Shown: one piece after another, positions 16,085 through 25,252 of the stretch
How positions within the stretch are numbered: the first letter of the stretch is position 1
Layout: each line of letters begins with the position of its first letter
Assembly (NCBI GenBank): GCA_023393165.1
Contig: JAEWMJ010000006.1
Span: 124,001-188,000 of the forward strand
Length of the DNA: 64,000 nucleotides
Source: Bacillota bacterium
GTDB taxonomy: Bacteria > Bacillota > Clostridia > Christensenellales > Christensenellaceae
Direction of reading: 5' to 3'
Made by a program: the position numbers and the translations under genes
The notes under the pieces: generated by a model
Databases searched by the model: none
Told to the model about the DNA's origin: nothing
What the model saw: the letters and a program-made list of their open reading frames with translations, nothing else

Positions 16085-17260
16085 ATGAATAAATTTAGAC
16101 AGTTAATGAGCAGTAATATGCGCCAGTATTCAATGGTTTTTGCACTCGTCGTAATTATCATTCTTTTCGAGATATTGACCAATGGCATATTGCTGAAACC
16201 GGAGAATGTATCAAGGCTGATCCTTCAAAACAGCTATATACTGATTTTAGCCATAGGCATGCTGATCTGCATACTGACCGGAGGAAACATTGACCTTTCG
16301 GTTGGCTCGGTAGTAGCTTTTGTCAGCGCGATGACGGCTGTGCTGAGTGTGACCTTAGCCCTGCCAGTGTGGTTATCCATAGTGCTTGCATTGGGTTTTG
16401 GGCTTCTTGCTGGCATGGCGCAGGGATTCTGCATCGCATATATAGGGATACCATCCTTTGTTGTAACTCTGGCAGGTATGGGAATATGGCGCGGAATCAA
16501 TAATATTATTCTGAACGGCTTGACCGTCGGTCTGCCAAATATTTATACAACCATTGCATCGGACTCCATCCCCGATTTTGTCGGAGGTGTCCAGAATGTG
16601 AATATGGCCGCCGTTGTAATAGGCATCGCAGCCGCCGTAGTAATTGTCATTTTTATGTTTATAAACAGGGCGCAGAAGAAGGCGAAAGGGTATGACGTGC
16701 CCTCAATGAGCAGTACAATCATTAAAGCCATCGTCATTGCGGGCCTGATCAACCTGATTACCTATTGGCTTGCGCTTACCGACGGTATTCCGATCATACT
16801 GGTAATTTTGGTAGCGTTGATTGGAATATACACTTTCTATACGACCATGACTATCTCGGGCCGGCATGTTTACGCAATGGGCGGAAACAGGAAGGCTGCC
16901 GAACTTTCAGGCGTAAATACCAAGAGGATACTGTTTTTTGCATATTCCAACATGGGGTTTATGGCGGCGATCGCCGGCGTGGTCTATGCCGGTAGGCTTG
17001 GAGCAGCTTCTCCCTTAGCCGGGCAGGGATTTGAACTGGAATGCATTGCGGCCTGTTTTGTAGGCGGAGCCGGAATGTATGGAGGCGTGGGCACGATTTG
17101 GGGCGCAATCATCGGCGGGTTTATTATGGGCCTTCTGAACAACGGTATGTCCATTATGGGTATGAGCACGTTCTGGCAGGACATCATCAAGGGCCTGGTG
17201 TTGCTTGGAGCCGTTGCGTTTGACGTATATTCAAAATCAAGATCATCAAAAACAAAGTAG
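16085..17260 (+). CDS. mmsB: Multiple-monosaccharide ABC transporter permease
   Basis: A 391-residue inner-membrane permease of the RbsC/XylH/MmsB family with roughly 10-11 hydrophobic segments. LTGGNIDLSVGSVVAFVSA (about residues 63-80) is the hallmark loop, and AMGGNRKAAELSGVNTKR is the cytoplasmic coupling region that contacts the ATPase. A longer mid-protein insertion (INRAQKKAKGYDVPSMSSTI) is characteristic of the MmsB/XylH branch rather than RbsC. It follows the ATPase gene by two bases. A strong GC-rich hairpin ends the operon. Confidence 0.9.
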   Translation: MNKFRQLMSSNMRQYSMVFALVVIIILFEILTNGILLKPENVSRLILQNSYILILAIGMLICILTGGNIDLSVGSVVAFVSAMTAVLSVTLALPVWLSIVLALGFGLLAGMAQGFCIAYIGIPSFVVTLAGMGIWRGINNIILNGLTVGLPNIYTTIASDSIPDFVGGVQNVNMAAVVIGIAAAVVIVIFMFINRAQKKAKGYDVPSMSSTIIKAIVIAGLINLITYWLALTDGIPIILVILVALIGIYTFYTTMTISGRHVYAMGGNRKAAELSGVNTKRILFFAYSNMGFMAAIAGVVYAGRLGAASPLAGQGFELECIAACFVGGAGMYGGVGTIWGAIIGGFIMGLLNNGMSIMGMSTFWQDIIKGLVLLGAVAFDVYSKSRSSKTK

Positions 17261-17290
17261 GCCAAACAAAAGGCCAATCTCACAAGGACA

Positions 17291-17324
17291 GCGCGTCTCC
17301 GGAGGCACGTATCCGGAGACGCGC
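17291..17324 (+). terminator. Strong hairpin ending the mmsAB operon
   Basis: GCGCGTCTCCGG (17291-17302) and CCGGAGACGCGC (17313-17324) form a perfect 12-bp stem. No T-run follows, so it may be a transcript-stabilising or Rho-assisted end rather than a classical terminator. Confidence 0.6.
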
Positions 17325-17462
17325 GCCAAAATATTGGACGGCTCCTATAACTTTGGCTTCTTATATTCATCCGGGGCATGTCCCGTGTTTCTTGCCGGTA
17401 ATTTTAATTCCGGTTATTTGCGTTTTTTCAAAAAATTTCTAATAGAAATAAATGTATTTTTA

Positions 17463-17471
17463 TGGTATAAT
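17463..17471 (+). promoter_or_regulatory. Extended -10 promoter of the sugar-sensing operon
   Basis: TGGTATAAT is an extended -10 element 20 bases upstream of the first gene of the sensing operon. The -35 region (TAGAAA at 17443-17448) is poor, so an activator may be needed. The short distance leaves a leader of only about 15 bases. Confidence 0.5.
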
Positions 17472-17491
17472 TTTCAAAGGGGTGAACACTG

Positions 17492-18052
17492 ATGAAAGTT
17501 GTAACCCGTCAAAACAAAGATACGGGTGAAATGAGCGTTGAGTATGCTTTTGTGGCAAATCAGCAAAATTTTCGTTTTCGTTTGTTAAAAAACATCGTTG
17601 GAAGCATGGATACGGATATCACCATTCTAATCGATACCAATCAGAGAATCGTAAAAAAATCCATAGAACAGTTGGAAGCCGGTTTGCAGCAATTGAATCT
17701 CCGCTACAAGACCATGATTACCCAATCGAATCCCCGGAACATTTTTGGCTTGCGTATTTCCATCAGTAAAGCTCCAATGAGCGAACATAAAGTTATTTTG
17801 GAACTTTCAGGAAATGATTTTACCAGGGAGCTTTATGATACTCTTAAAAATTACGATATAGCCTTCGGTTTCGGCAGACAAAAGGCGTTCGATGAGATTT
17901 GCGGGGATTACAGGCTGGATAGCGGGCAGGTTCTTTTTAACAAAGCCTATTTTATGGAAACACTTTACGATTCGGTTGTGTGCGAATGCATGAGAAGCTC
18001 TTTTCATGTGGAACAGTTTGTCCGGATGGTCGAAAATGAGAATGCTGTATAA
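17492..18052 (+). CDS. Conserved-looking protein of unknown function at head of sugar-sensing operon
   Basis: A 186-residue soluble protein that I do not recognise. It has no signal peptide or membrane segment. It begins MKVVTRQNKDTGEMSVEYAF and ends with a Cys-containing helix (VVCECMRSSFHVEQFVRM). Its gene has an AAAGGGG ribosome binding site and overlaps the next gene, which encodes a membrane-anchored sugar-binding sensor, by about 17 bases. It is therefore translated as part of the kinase/regulator operon. Position suggests a cytoplasmic accessory or modulator of the signalling system, but nothing in the sequence shows how. Confidence 0.7.
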   Translation: MKVVTRQNKDTGEMSVEYAFVANQQNFRFRLLKNIVGSMDTDITILIDTNQRIVKKSIEQLEAGLQQLNLRYKTMITQSNPRNIFGLRISISKAPMSEHKVILELSGNDFTRELYDTLKNYDIAFGFGRQKAFDEICGDYRLDSGQVLFNKAYFMETLYDSVVCECMRSSFHVEQFVRMVENENAV

Positions 18053-19064
18053 AATATCAATTTTTGCGGTAATCACTCTTGTTGTCGTAGCTGCGTTCGG
18101 GTCTCTCTATTACTTTAACAAGGTCAACAGCGTTTATAATGAGAATCATTCATATGTATTCAGCGACGACCCCCAATACCATTTTTCGCTGATTCTGGAC
18201 TCCGAAGACGACGTCTACTGGCAGGAGTTTAAAGAAGGAGCCTTTGAAGCGGGAAAGGTTTATGACGCCGCCATAGAATATAATCTGGCGTCAAAAAACG
18301 ACAGCAACCAAGAAATTGTGGATTACATCAACATCGCATATGAATCAAGGGTGGACGGCATTATTGTAGCCGCGGAGAATATGGAAGAATACGCGCCTGC
18401 TATCGACCGGGCATCCGAAGGAGATTTCAACATTGTGGTGGGCGTGGTGGAAAACGTGAACAACAACCGGCTTGCATATGTAGGGACCAACTTTTATCAA
18501 TACGGCGTTCAGGCGGCGAAGCTGGTCGCGCAGGCGGGAGGCGATGCCGGGCAGGTGGACCTCGCTGTTATACTATCAAGTGAAAACAGCGAGGAGTCGG
18601 ACACGGCTGCAACCACTCAAAACGACGTTATGCTGAACGGAATCAAAAGCGCTTTGGAAAGCGAAGGCCGGATCAATTTGGTAACGACAAAATACAGAAA
18701 CAGCGACCTTTTGGGAGCGGAAGATCTCACAAGAAAAATTCTGACACAATACCCGGATGTCGATGTGATATTCTGCACCAACGCCAAGGATACGGCTGCC
18801 GCAGCGCGTGTCATTGTGGAACGCAACCTTGTGGGCCGGGTCGTGATTGTGGGTACGGATGTTACCCAGGAGATCATCAGTTATATCCATAAAGGGATCG
18901 TTTTCGGAGTCCTTGACCGGAACGGATATAAGGCGGGGTATCAAAGCACGGAACTCTTATGCAACAGCGTAGGCAGTACGTTTCAAAATAATTACTATGA
19001 TATTAGTGTCGAGGCCTATACGATGGTAAACATCTCCGTTTATGACCGGATCGATGCCCTATGA
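18036..19064 (+). CDS. Membrane-anchored sugar-binding sensor (XylFII-like)
   Basis: A 342-residue protein with one N-terminal membrane helix (about residues 5-25, YKISIFAVITLVVVAAFGSL) and no lipobox, followed by a type I periplasmic sugar-binding fold (FSLILDSEDDVYWQEFKEG, then DGIIVAAENMEEYAPAID). In Clostridium beijerinckii a comparable anchored binding protein, XylFII, hands the sugar signal to a LytS-type kinase. Here the next two genes, overlapping end to end, are such a kinase and its regulator, so the same arrangement is likely. ATG 18036 is taken as the start; ATG 18042 is possible. Confidence 0.8.
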   Translation: MRMLYKISIFAVITLVVVAAFGSLYYFNKVNSVYNENHSYVFSDDPQYHFSLILDSEDDVYWQEFKEGAFEAGKVYDAAIEYNLASKNDSNQEIVDYINIAYESRVDGIIVAAENMEEYAPAIDRASEGDFNIVVGVVENVNNNRLAYVGTNFYQYGVQAAKLVAQAGGDAGQVDLAVILSSENSEESDTAATTQNDVMLNGIKSALESEGRINLVTTKYRNSDLLGAEDLTRKILTQYPDVDVIFCTNAKDTAAAARVIVERNLVGRVVIVGTDVTQEIISYIHKGIVFGVLDRNGYKAGYQSTELLCNSVGSTFQNNYYDISVEAYTMVNISVYDRIDAL

Positions 19065-20614
19065 AAAAAAGAAAATTCAGTGAAATAATATTTAAAAGCA
19101 TAAAGACCCGGATGACAGTGGTTTTTGTCATTACAACCTTGCTGATGAGCATCACCAGCGTATTTATCCTGATTACCTCAAAAGATCTCGTTGAAAAAAT
19201 GGATGATATGTTTTCCGCCAATGTTAAAATGGAAGAATTTTTGAGCGCAATGGACGATGTGGATTCAAACCTAACAAAATATCTGGTAATGGACGATTCC
19301 GACAGCCTCCTCAACTATTACAAGTTTAAAGACATCTTCAGCATGAAAGCGCAGAGTATGTTCGACGCTTCGCAGGGGATATACAGCCAGGACGATTTGA
19401 TATACAAAGACATCGTTTATATGGTGGAGTCTTACCTGAAAGAAACGGACGAAGCGGTGGAGGCTAAAAGACTGGACGAAGCGGACAAATATATTGCCGG
19501 GTACGCGGAGGCGGAAGAAATCGCGGGATACATCAATACCTATGCGGACCGTCTGAATCTGAGCAAGCTGGATTTAAACACAACACAGTATCTCGATATG
19601 TCGGACGACCTCAACAATCTGCAAAATACAAATATCGTTCTCATTATATCGGTTATCTGCATGAATGTTCTGGTTGTCTCCCATATGACATATAATATGA
19701 ACAAACCGATCGTCACTCTGGCCAAATCCGCCAGGGAGATATCCAAAGGGAATTTCAACGCGCCCGATATCAACGTAAGTTCACAGGACGAACTGGGCGT
19801 TATGGCGGATGCTTTCAATAATATGAAACACTCAATCAAGAATTATATAGCGGAACTTTATGACAAGGCAGATACGGAATCCAAGCTTTTGGAGCAGCAG
19901 ATAGAGAATTTAAAGTTCAAGACCCTGCTTGCCGACGCGGAAATGAAGGCGCTGCAGATGCAGATCAATCCTCATTTTCTGTTTAATACTTTAAATGCAG
20001 GAGTCCAGCTCGCGATGCTGGAGGGGGCTGAAAGAACTTCGGGTTTTTTGGACGATATTGCGAAAATATTCCGGTACAATGTGAAGAGCCTCAACAGGAA
20101 GGTGAAGCTGAGAGAGGAAATCGATACCGTCAGGGCGTATGGAAACCTGTTTCGCGTGAGATTCGGCGATATTATACGGTTCGACTATGATATAGACATC
20201 AAGTTACTGGAATTAGACGTTCCGCCGCTTATTATTCAGCCTTTGGTTGAAAATGCAACCATCCACGGAATCGGCGATCTGGAAAGGGGCGGCATGGTAA
20301 AAATCTCTCTTGAAAGGGAGGGAAATAATGCTTTTATCAGTATTGAAGATAATGGAATCGGAATGAGCGAGGAAGTCCGGCAAAAAATCTTAAGCTGTTA
20401 TTCATTTGAAAGTGAAAAGTCGGGACATACAACAGGGATTGGCGTTTCAAACGTTGTACAAAGGATGAGGTTGTTCTTTGGCGTGCAGGATGTGATAAAA
20501 ATCGAAAGCAAGATCGGAGAAGGGACTTTGGTAACGCTGAAGATACCTTATCCTGAAAATGACGAACTGGCAAAGGATGGTGATATGAATGTACAGTCTC
20601 ATGGTGTTCGATGA
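19061..20614 (+). CDS. LytS/YesM-type sensor histidine kinase
   Basis: A 517-residue membrane kinase: a first membrane helix at about 18-38, an extracytoplasmic helical sensor (about 40-195), a second helix at about 196-216, a HAMP linker (NKPIVTLAKSAREISKGNFNAPD), a coiled segment, the His_kinase core QMQINPHFLFNTLN with His305 as phospho-acceptor, and a GHKL ATPase (VENATIHGIGDLERGG; IEDNGIGMS; TGIGVSNVVQRM). It overlaps the sensor gene upstream by four bases (ATGA) and the regulator downstream by 26. It likely reads the sugar-bound state of the upstream anchored binding protein. Confidence 0.9.
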   Translation: MKKRKFSEIIFKSIKTRMTVVFVITTLLMSITSVFILITSKDLVEKMDDMFSANVKMEEFLSAMDDVDSNLTKYLVMDDSDSLLNYYKFKDIFSMKAQSMFDASQGIYSQDDLIYKDIVYMVESYLKETDEAVEAKRLDEADKYIAGYAEAEEIAGYINTYADRLNLSKLDLNTTQYLDMSDDLNNLQNTNIVLIISVICMNVLVVSHMTYNMNKPIVTLAKSAREISKGNFNAPDINVSSQDELGVMADAFNNMKHSIKNYIAELYDKADTESKLLEQQIENLKFKTLLADAEMKALQMQINPHFLFNTLNAGVQLAMLEGAERTSGFLDDIAKIFRYNVKSLNRKVKLREEIDTVRAYGNLFRVRFGDIIRFDYDIDIKLLELDVPPLIIQPLVENATIHGIGDLERGGMVKISLEREGNNAFISIEDNGIGMSEEVRQKILSCYSFESEKSGHTTGIGVSNVVQRMRLFFGVQDVIKIESKIGEGTLVTLKIPYPENDELAKDGDMNVQSHGVR

Positions 20615-22166
20615 CGAGCAGATCGTGATCGAATCCGTAAAACATATCGTTGAAAATGAGCTTAAAAATATTCAGGTAACACAGACGGCCAGATCGGGAA
20701 GGGAAGCCATCGAGAAAGCCAGGATCGAAAGGCCGGATATCATATTGACGGATATTCGTATGCCTGGAATCAGCGGCCTGGAAGCCGTCAAAGAAATTAA
20801 AAAACTGCATAATAACATCAAATTTGTGATCGTTTCCGTTTATGAATATTTTGAATTCGCAAAGCAGGCGGTAGAACTTGGCGTGAGCGATTATCTCATA
20901 AAGCCGGTCAATAAGGCAAGACTGGTGAATACGCTGGAACGCATTACCTCCCAGCTTGATGAAGAAAGGCGCAAATATGACCAGGAGCTTGAGGCGAAAG
21001 AAAAAATAGACAGGATGATCTCCGTGGCGGAACACAGCTTCATCTATTCCCTTCTTTTATCGCAGCAGGTGGATTTTAAGGAATACAAGGAACTGTTTGA
21101 TATCAAAAGCGATACGGGGTATATATTTGTTCTTACGTTCCGGGGCAGAGCAGGCCAGCGTGATTCGATGGAGTTTGGGGACAAGGTACGGAATCAAAAA
21201 TTTTATACATTTTTTAAAGAGAGCCTCAAACGAAAACATCAGTGCATTGTCGGCCCGGTCATGCCCGACAGGGTTGTTGTGTATATTGCCCAAACCATTG
21301 AAGACCATTATCAGCAAAGAGTGCAGACCATCGCTTATCTGGAAGAAGTGATTGCTGAAATGGAAAAATCGTATAATGTGGATTTCAAGGCGGGAATCGG
21401 AAAGGTGCATGACGACGAGAATATTATAGTATCCTATCAGGAGGCCCTGAAAGCTTTAAACTATGCGGAGGGCGAGAAAGTCATGCATATTGACGACATC
21501 GTTCCCAATATCTATAACGCCGGATTTGAAATCGTAGCCGAGGAGCAGAAACTGATCGGCGCAATTGAAAAAGGCGACGCGTCCCTTTCCATGAACATTC
21601 TGACGGATATTTTCAATAAATACAGCAATTATTTTGAACAGGACGGCCTTAGGAACCGTATCATTGAAATGATGATAGTGGCGCACCGCATCGCGATCGA
21701 GTATGGATTTGACAATGAAGGGGATGTTGAATACGGCAGGTATATCAATGAGATTTTAAGCTGCAGAACAAAAAAAGAATTCGAACAGACATGTATGGAA
21801 AGAATCCGTTACATTGCGGGCAAAATCAGCAGGAGCAAGGAAAAGACGATCGGTGCTATTGTGGACAGGGCAAACAGGATCATCAACGAAAGGTTCCATC
21901 AGGAATTGACATTGGACGGCATTTCAAAAGAACTGTATATCAGTCCGCAATATTTCAGCAGATTATACAAGCAGGAAATGGGTATCAATTTTATTGAGCA
22001 CTTAACGCTTGTCCGAATGCAAAACGCAAAAAAGCTGATGGAGCACGGCAATTATTCCATTAAGCAGATTTGCTACCTTTCGGGATACAGCGATCCGAAT
22101 TATTTCAGCCGGTTGTTCAAAAAATTTGAAGGGGTATCACCATCGGCGTATCAGAAACAGGTCTGA
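20589..22166 (+). CDS. YesN-type response regulator with AraC DNA-binding domain
   Basis: A 525-residue regulator with an N-terminal receiver domain (phospho-acceptor Asp55 in ILTDIRMPG; acidic pocket FDDE at 7-10; Lys in YLIKPV), a long middle region like those of YesN proteins, and a C-terminal AraC double helix-turn-helix (LTLDGISKELYISPQYFSRL, then IKQICYLSGYSDPNYFSRLF). It is the cognate partner of the overlapping kinase gene. Likely targets are the flanking sugar uptake genes, chvE-mmsAB or the XylF-like gene that follows, by analogy with other kinase/regulator/transporter clusters. Confidence 0.9.
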   Translation: MYSLMVFDDEQIVIESVKHIVENELKNIQVTQTARSGREAIEKARIERPDIILTDIRMPGISGLEAVKEIKKLHNNIKFVIVSVYEYFEFAKQAVELGVSDYLIKPVNKARLVNTLERITSQLDEERRKYDQELEAKEKIDRMISVAEHSFIYSLLLSQQVDFKEYKELFDIKSDTGYIFVLTFRGRAGQRDSMEFGDKVRNQKFYTFFKESLKRKHQCIVGPVMPDRVVVYIAQTIEDHYQQRVQTIAYLEEVIAEMEKSYNVDFKAGIGKVHDDENIIVSYQEALKALNYAEGEKVMHIDDIVPNIYNAGFEIVAEEQKLIGAIEKGDASLSMNILTDIFNKYSNYFEQDGLRNRIIEMMIVAHRIAIEYGFDNEGDVEYGRYINEILSCRTKKEFEQTCMERIRYIAGKISRSKEKTIGAIVDRANRIINERFHQELTLDGISKELYISPQYFSRLYKQEMGINFIEHLTLVRMQNAKKLMEHGNYSIKQICYLSGYSDPNYFSRLFKKFEGVSPSAYQKQV

Positions 22167-22178
22167 TAGGAGGTAACT

Positions 22179-23228
22179 ATGAAAAAAACAGTAGTAGTTT
22201 TGCTTGCTGTGCTTTTCGTATTTTTATCCGGCTGCAAATTGGACCCGGTGTATAAGAATGAGGACGACCAGATTATCATCGGTTTCATTACGGAGTCCAT
22301 GACTGTGGAAAGATGGCAGAGGGACAGGGATATTTTTGTCGCAAAGGCGGAAGATCTCGGCGCGCAGGTGATCGTAAAGAACGCCTATGAAGACAGCGAA
22401 GTCCAGAAGCAGATTGGAAAGGATATGATAGCGCAGGGCGCGGATGTGCTTGCAATTGTTCCTTACGACAAGGACAGCCTGAAAGACCTGGTGAATTACG
22501 CGCATAGCAAGCATGTAAAAGTAATCGCATACGACCGGATGATCAATGATTCAAACGTGGATTTATATATTTCTTTTGACAACTATAAAGTGGGAGAACT
22601 CATGGGGGAGGCGGCCGAAAGAGCTGTTCCGAGCGGAAATTACATCATACTCAACGGAGCGGAAAGGGATAATAATTCCGGAAAGCTGAAAGAAGGCTAT
22701 ATGAGCGTACTGCAGCCGAAAGTTGACAGCGGCGAAATTAAAATTATCGGGGAAACTTGGGTGGAAGACTGGAGGGACGAACTGGCCTATGAGTATGTCG
22801 CCGGCGTTATAGACAGCGGCGCGCAGATAGACGCCGTCATTGCCGCGGACGACCGCCTGGCGGAAGGCGCAATCAATGCTTTAAGCGAAAATAGGCTGGC
22901 CGGACATGTGTTCGTAACCGGGCAGGACGCCGAACTGGGCGCCTGCCAGAGAATTGTGGAAGGCACGCAAAACATGACGGTATATAAAAAAATTAGCCTG
23001 CTTGCCGAAGGCGCGGCGCAGTATGCGGTCAAAATGGCGCGTGGTGAAGACATCGGCGAATGCGGCACCATTTCAGACGGTACCTATGACATTAAATATA
23101 TCGTTTGCGCACCCATAAAAGTGGCCAAAGAGAATATTTTGGATACGGTGATTGAAGACGGTTTTTACTCGGTGGAACAGGTGTATGCAAACGTGCCTGA
23201 GGAGGAGCGGCCGAGCAGGCAAAAATGA
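22179..23228 (+). CDS. Xylose-type sugar-binding lipoprotein
   Basis: A 349-residue lipoprotein (lipobox FLSGC, about residues 16-20) with a type I binding fold close to XylF/ChvE: GFITESMTVERWQRDRDIF, AYDRMINDSNVDLYISFDNY and FVTGQDAELGACQRI are group-specific. It lies 12 bases after the response regulator with a perfect AGGAGG site and has no ATPase or permease of its own. It may feed the MmsAB transporter upstream or act as a soluble ligand-presenting partner for the sensor. Sugar identity (xylose or a related pentose) is inferred from the family. Confidence 0.85.
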   Translation: MKKTVVVLLAVLFVFLSGCKLDPVYKNEDDQIIIGFITESMTVERWQRDRDIFVAKAEDLGAQVIVKNAYEDSEVQKQIGKDMIAQGADVLAIVPYDKDSLKDLVNYAHSKHVKVIAYDRMINDSNVDLYISFDNYKVGELMGEAAERAVPSGNYIILNGAERDNNSGKLKEGYMSVLQPKVDSGEIKIIGETWVEDWRDELAYEYVAGVIDSGAQIDAVIAADDRLAEGAINALSENRLAGHVFVTGQDAELGACQRIVEGTQNMTVYKKISLLAEGAAQYAVKMARGEDIGECGTISDGTYDIKYIVCAPIKVAKENILDTVIEDGFYSVEQVYANVPEEERPSRQK

Positions 23229-23297
23229 GCAATAAAAACTAATATTTTTATTGTTTTTTCCAATACTATAAAAAACATAAAATATTAGGAGGTATAT

Positions 23298-23477
23298 ATG
23301 AACAGCCAGAGAGCAAAAGAAATCGTATCCTCGCCGGATATGGTGAATGTCACATATGGGAATACTCCCGTATACATGGAAATGGTGAACGATTCGGATC
23401 AAACCTGCACCATTCATTACCTGAATCAGCCAAATGAAAAAATGAATGTTCCGTTGTCAAGCCTGGTTGAACGCTGA
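23298..23477 (+). CDS. sspH: Small acid-soluble spore protein, SspH family
   Basis: A 59-residue protein: MNSQRAKEIVSSPDMVNVTY, then GNTPVYMEMVND, ending VPLSSLVER. This matches the H-type small acid-soluble spore protein pattern (M-N-x-Q-R-A-K-E-I, then V-x-V-T-Y-x-G-x-P-V-Y-I). These proteins are made in the forespore and are found in the spore core. The gene has TTAGGAGG six bases upstream. It is strong evidence that the host forms endospores. Its original terminator was split by the insertion sequence immediately downstream. Confidence 0.88.
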   Translation: MNSQRAKEIVSSPDMVNVTYGNTPVYMEMVNDSDQTCTIHYLNQPNEKMNVPLSSLVER

Positions 23478-23528
23478 TTTGCGACCGGCCAAAAGGCTGG
23501 TTTGCCCTATAAAAAATCAAAAGGGATG

Positions 23529-23536
23529 CTCTCCGG
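23529..23536. repeat. Left copy of IS target-site duplication
   Basis: CTCTCCGG directly precedes the left inverted repeat and is repeated at 25253-25260 directly after the right one. Confidence 0.8.
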
Positions 23537-23578
23537 GAGGCCACTGAAAAAGTGGGACTCTAAGCTTCAAGACTGGAA

Positions 23579-23620
23579 AGAGCTGAAATTACGAAGAAAA
23601 AGTAATTTCGGCTCTTTTTT
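23579..23620 (+). terminator. Inward-protecting hairpin at IS left end
   Basis: AGAGCTGAAATTAC (23579-23592) pairs with GTAATTTCGGCTCT (23602-23615), one G-T pair, followed by TTTTT. It would stop read-through from sspH into the transposase. Confidence 0.75.
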
Positions 23621-23655
23621 GATATAATTACAGTAATAACATAAGGGGTAAAAAA

Positions 23656-25131
23656 ATGATAAAAGCACAAACGAGTCTAATCATGAGCCCATATATGGGT
23701 ATATATGAGTTGATTATACCAAAGGATAATCTATTGCGGCAGATGAATGAATTAATGGATTTTAGTTTTATCTATGATGAGCTGATCAATGTATATTGTC
23801 AAAATAATGGACGGGGAGCGATTGATCCGGTAAGGATGTTTAAGTATCTATTGCTAAAAAGTATTTTTGACATTTCTGACGTTGATGTTGTGGAGCGGTC
23901 TAAATATGATATGTCATTCAAATATTTTCTTGGCATGGCCCCGGAAGAAGAAGTCATTGACGCAAGCTCGTTGACCAAATTCAGAAAGCTGCGGCTCAGA
24001 GAATCAAATCTCCTTGATCTGTTGATCAATAAAACGGTGGAAATCGCTCTGGCGCAAGGGATCATAAAAAGTAGATCCATCATTGTAGATTCTACACATA
24101 CACAGGCAAGATACAATCAGAAATCACCAAGGGAGCATTTAGTTGAGTATTCCAAGAGGTTACGCAAAGCAGTCTATGCGATAGATGAGACGATGAGAGA
24201 GCAATTTCCACAAAAAAATAATAATGGATTACTGGAAGACGAATTGGAATATTGCCAAAAGCTGATAACGGTTATAGAAAATACAGAACGTATTTCCGGT
24301 TACCCGGCTGTGAGAGAAAAGCTGAATATGCTCAAAGAACTGGTTGATGATGATCTTGAGCAATTGGCTTTAATATCACAGGATGCAGATGCCAGAGTTG
24401 GCCATAAGACAGCGGACACATCCTTCTTCGGATATAAAACGCATATCGCTATGACGGAAGAAAGAATCATAACAGCGGCGGTTGTTACTTCCGGGGAAAA
24501 GCATGACGGCAAACAGCTTAAGGAATTGGCAGCTAAAACTGAACAGGCGGGTATTAAAGTTGCTGATATCATCGGTGATGCCGCCTATTCGGAAAAAGAG
24601 AACATTGCTTATGCAAAAGAAAACAATATCAACCTGGTTTCTAAGCTAAGTAAAACAGTCACCCACATTCAATCGAATCGTACGAATCCTAATGTATTTG
24701 AATTTAATAAGGATGCAGAGATGTATGTCTGCCAGGCCGGACACATGAGTTTCAAAAAGACAAGCACCAGACCAAAAAAGCATGAGAAAGACGGGACAGG
24801 AACAGTAGAATCTTACTTTTTTGATGTGGAAAAATGCAAAATCTGTCACCACAGGGCAGGATGCTATAAAGACGGGGCAAAAACCAAAACATATTCTGTA
24901 ACCATAAAACATCACATGCATGAAGAGCAGGCTGCATTTCAAGAGAGTGAATATTTCAAAGAAAAGTCCAAAGAACGTTACAAGATTGAGGCTAAAAACA
25001 GCGAATTAAAACATAGACATGGATATGATGTTGCATCAGCCTCAGGCCTGTTTGGCATGCAACTGCAGGCAGCGACTACAATATTTGCTGTTAATCTAAA
25101 AAGAATCATTACTTTAATGGGTAATAAATAG
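23656..25131 (+). CDS. IS1182 family transposase
   Basis: A 491-residue DDE transposase of the IS1182 group. An N-terminal dimerisation/DNA-binding part (PVRMFKYLLLKSIFDISDVDVVE, then FKYFLGMAPEE) is followed by the catalytic core: the first Asp in IIVDSTHTQARYN, the second in ADIIGDAAYS and the Glu in IEAKNSELKHRHGYD. A Cys-rich stretch (CKICHHRAGC) between the second Asp and the Glu is typical of this family. The frame is complete, with both ends of the element intact, so it is probably functional. Base composition is lower in GC than the flanking genes. Confidence 0.92.
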   Translation: MIKAQTSLIMSPYMGIYELIIPKDNLLRQMNELMDFSFIYDELINVYCQNNGRGAIDPVRMFKYLLLKSIFDISDVDVVERSKYDMSFKYFLGMAPEEEVIDASSLTKFRKLRLRESNLLDLLINKTVEIALAQGIIKSRSIIVDSTHTQARYNQKSPREHLVEYSKRLRKAVYAIDETMREQFPQKNNNGLLEDELEYCQKLITVIENTERISGYPAVREKLNMLKELVDDDLEQLALISQDADARVGHKTADTSFFGYKTHIAMTEERIITAAVVTSGEKHDGKQLKELAAKTEQAGIKVADIIGDAAYSEKENIAYAKENNINLVSKLSKTVTHIQSNRTNPNVFEFNKDAEMYVCQAGHMSFKKTSTRPKKHEKDGTGTVESYFFDVEKCKICHHRAGCYKDGAKTKTYSVTIKHHMHEEQAAFQESEYFKEKSKERYKIEAKNSELKHRHGYDVASASGLFGMQLQAATTIFAVNLKRIITLMGNK

Positions 25132-25167
25132 CGTATTAATCCAAGCTATTATATATTCAAATATATT

Positions 25168-25213
25168 AAAACACCAGAATGTTGAGAAAATTGATCTCAT
25201 CTTCTGGTGTTTT
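25168..25213. terminator. Terminator at IS right end
   Basis: AAAACACCAGAA (25168-25179) and TTCTGGTGTTTT (25202-25213) form a perfect 12-bp stem flanked by A and T runs, so it can work in both directions. Confidence 0.75.
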
Positions 25214-25252
25214 ATTGTTCGTTAGAAAAACAGAGCGTTTTTCAGTGGCCTC

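Larger units (their letters stand above)
23537..25252 (+). mobile_element. Intact IS1182-like insertion sequence (1716 bp)
   Basis: The element is bounded by perfect 15-bp inverted repeats GAGGCCACTGAAAAA (23537-23551) and TTTTTCAGTGGCCTC (25238-25252), with an 8-bp direct repeat CTCTCCGG on each side. It holds a single transposase gene, a terminator-like hairpin upstream of it (23579-23615) and another downstream (25168-25213), which insulate it from outside transcription. Removing the element and one repeat restores a hairpin AAAAGGGAT...ATCCCTTTTTT, i.e. it inserted into the loop of the sspH terminator. The intact ends and open reading frame indicate recent movement. Confidence 0.88.
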
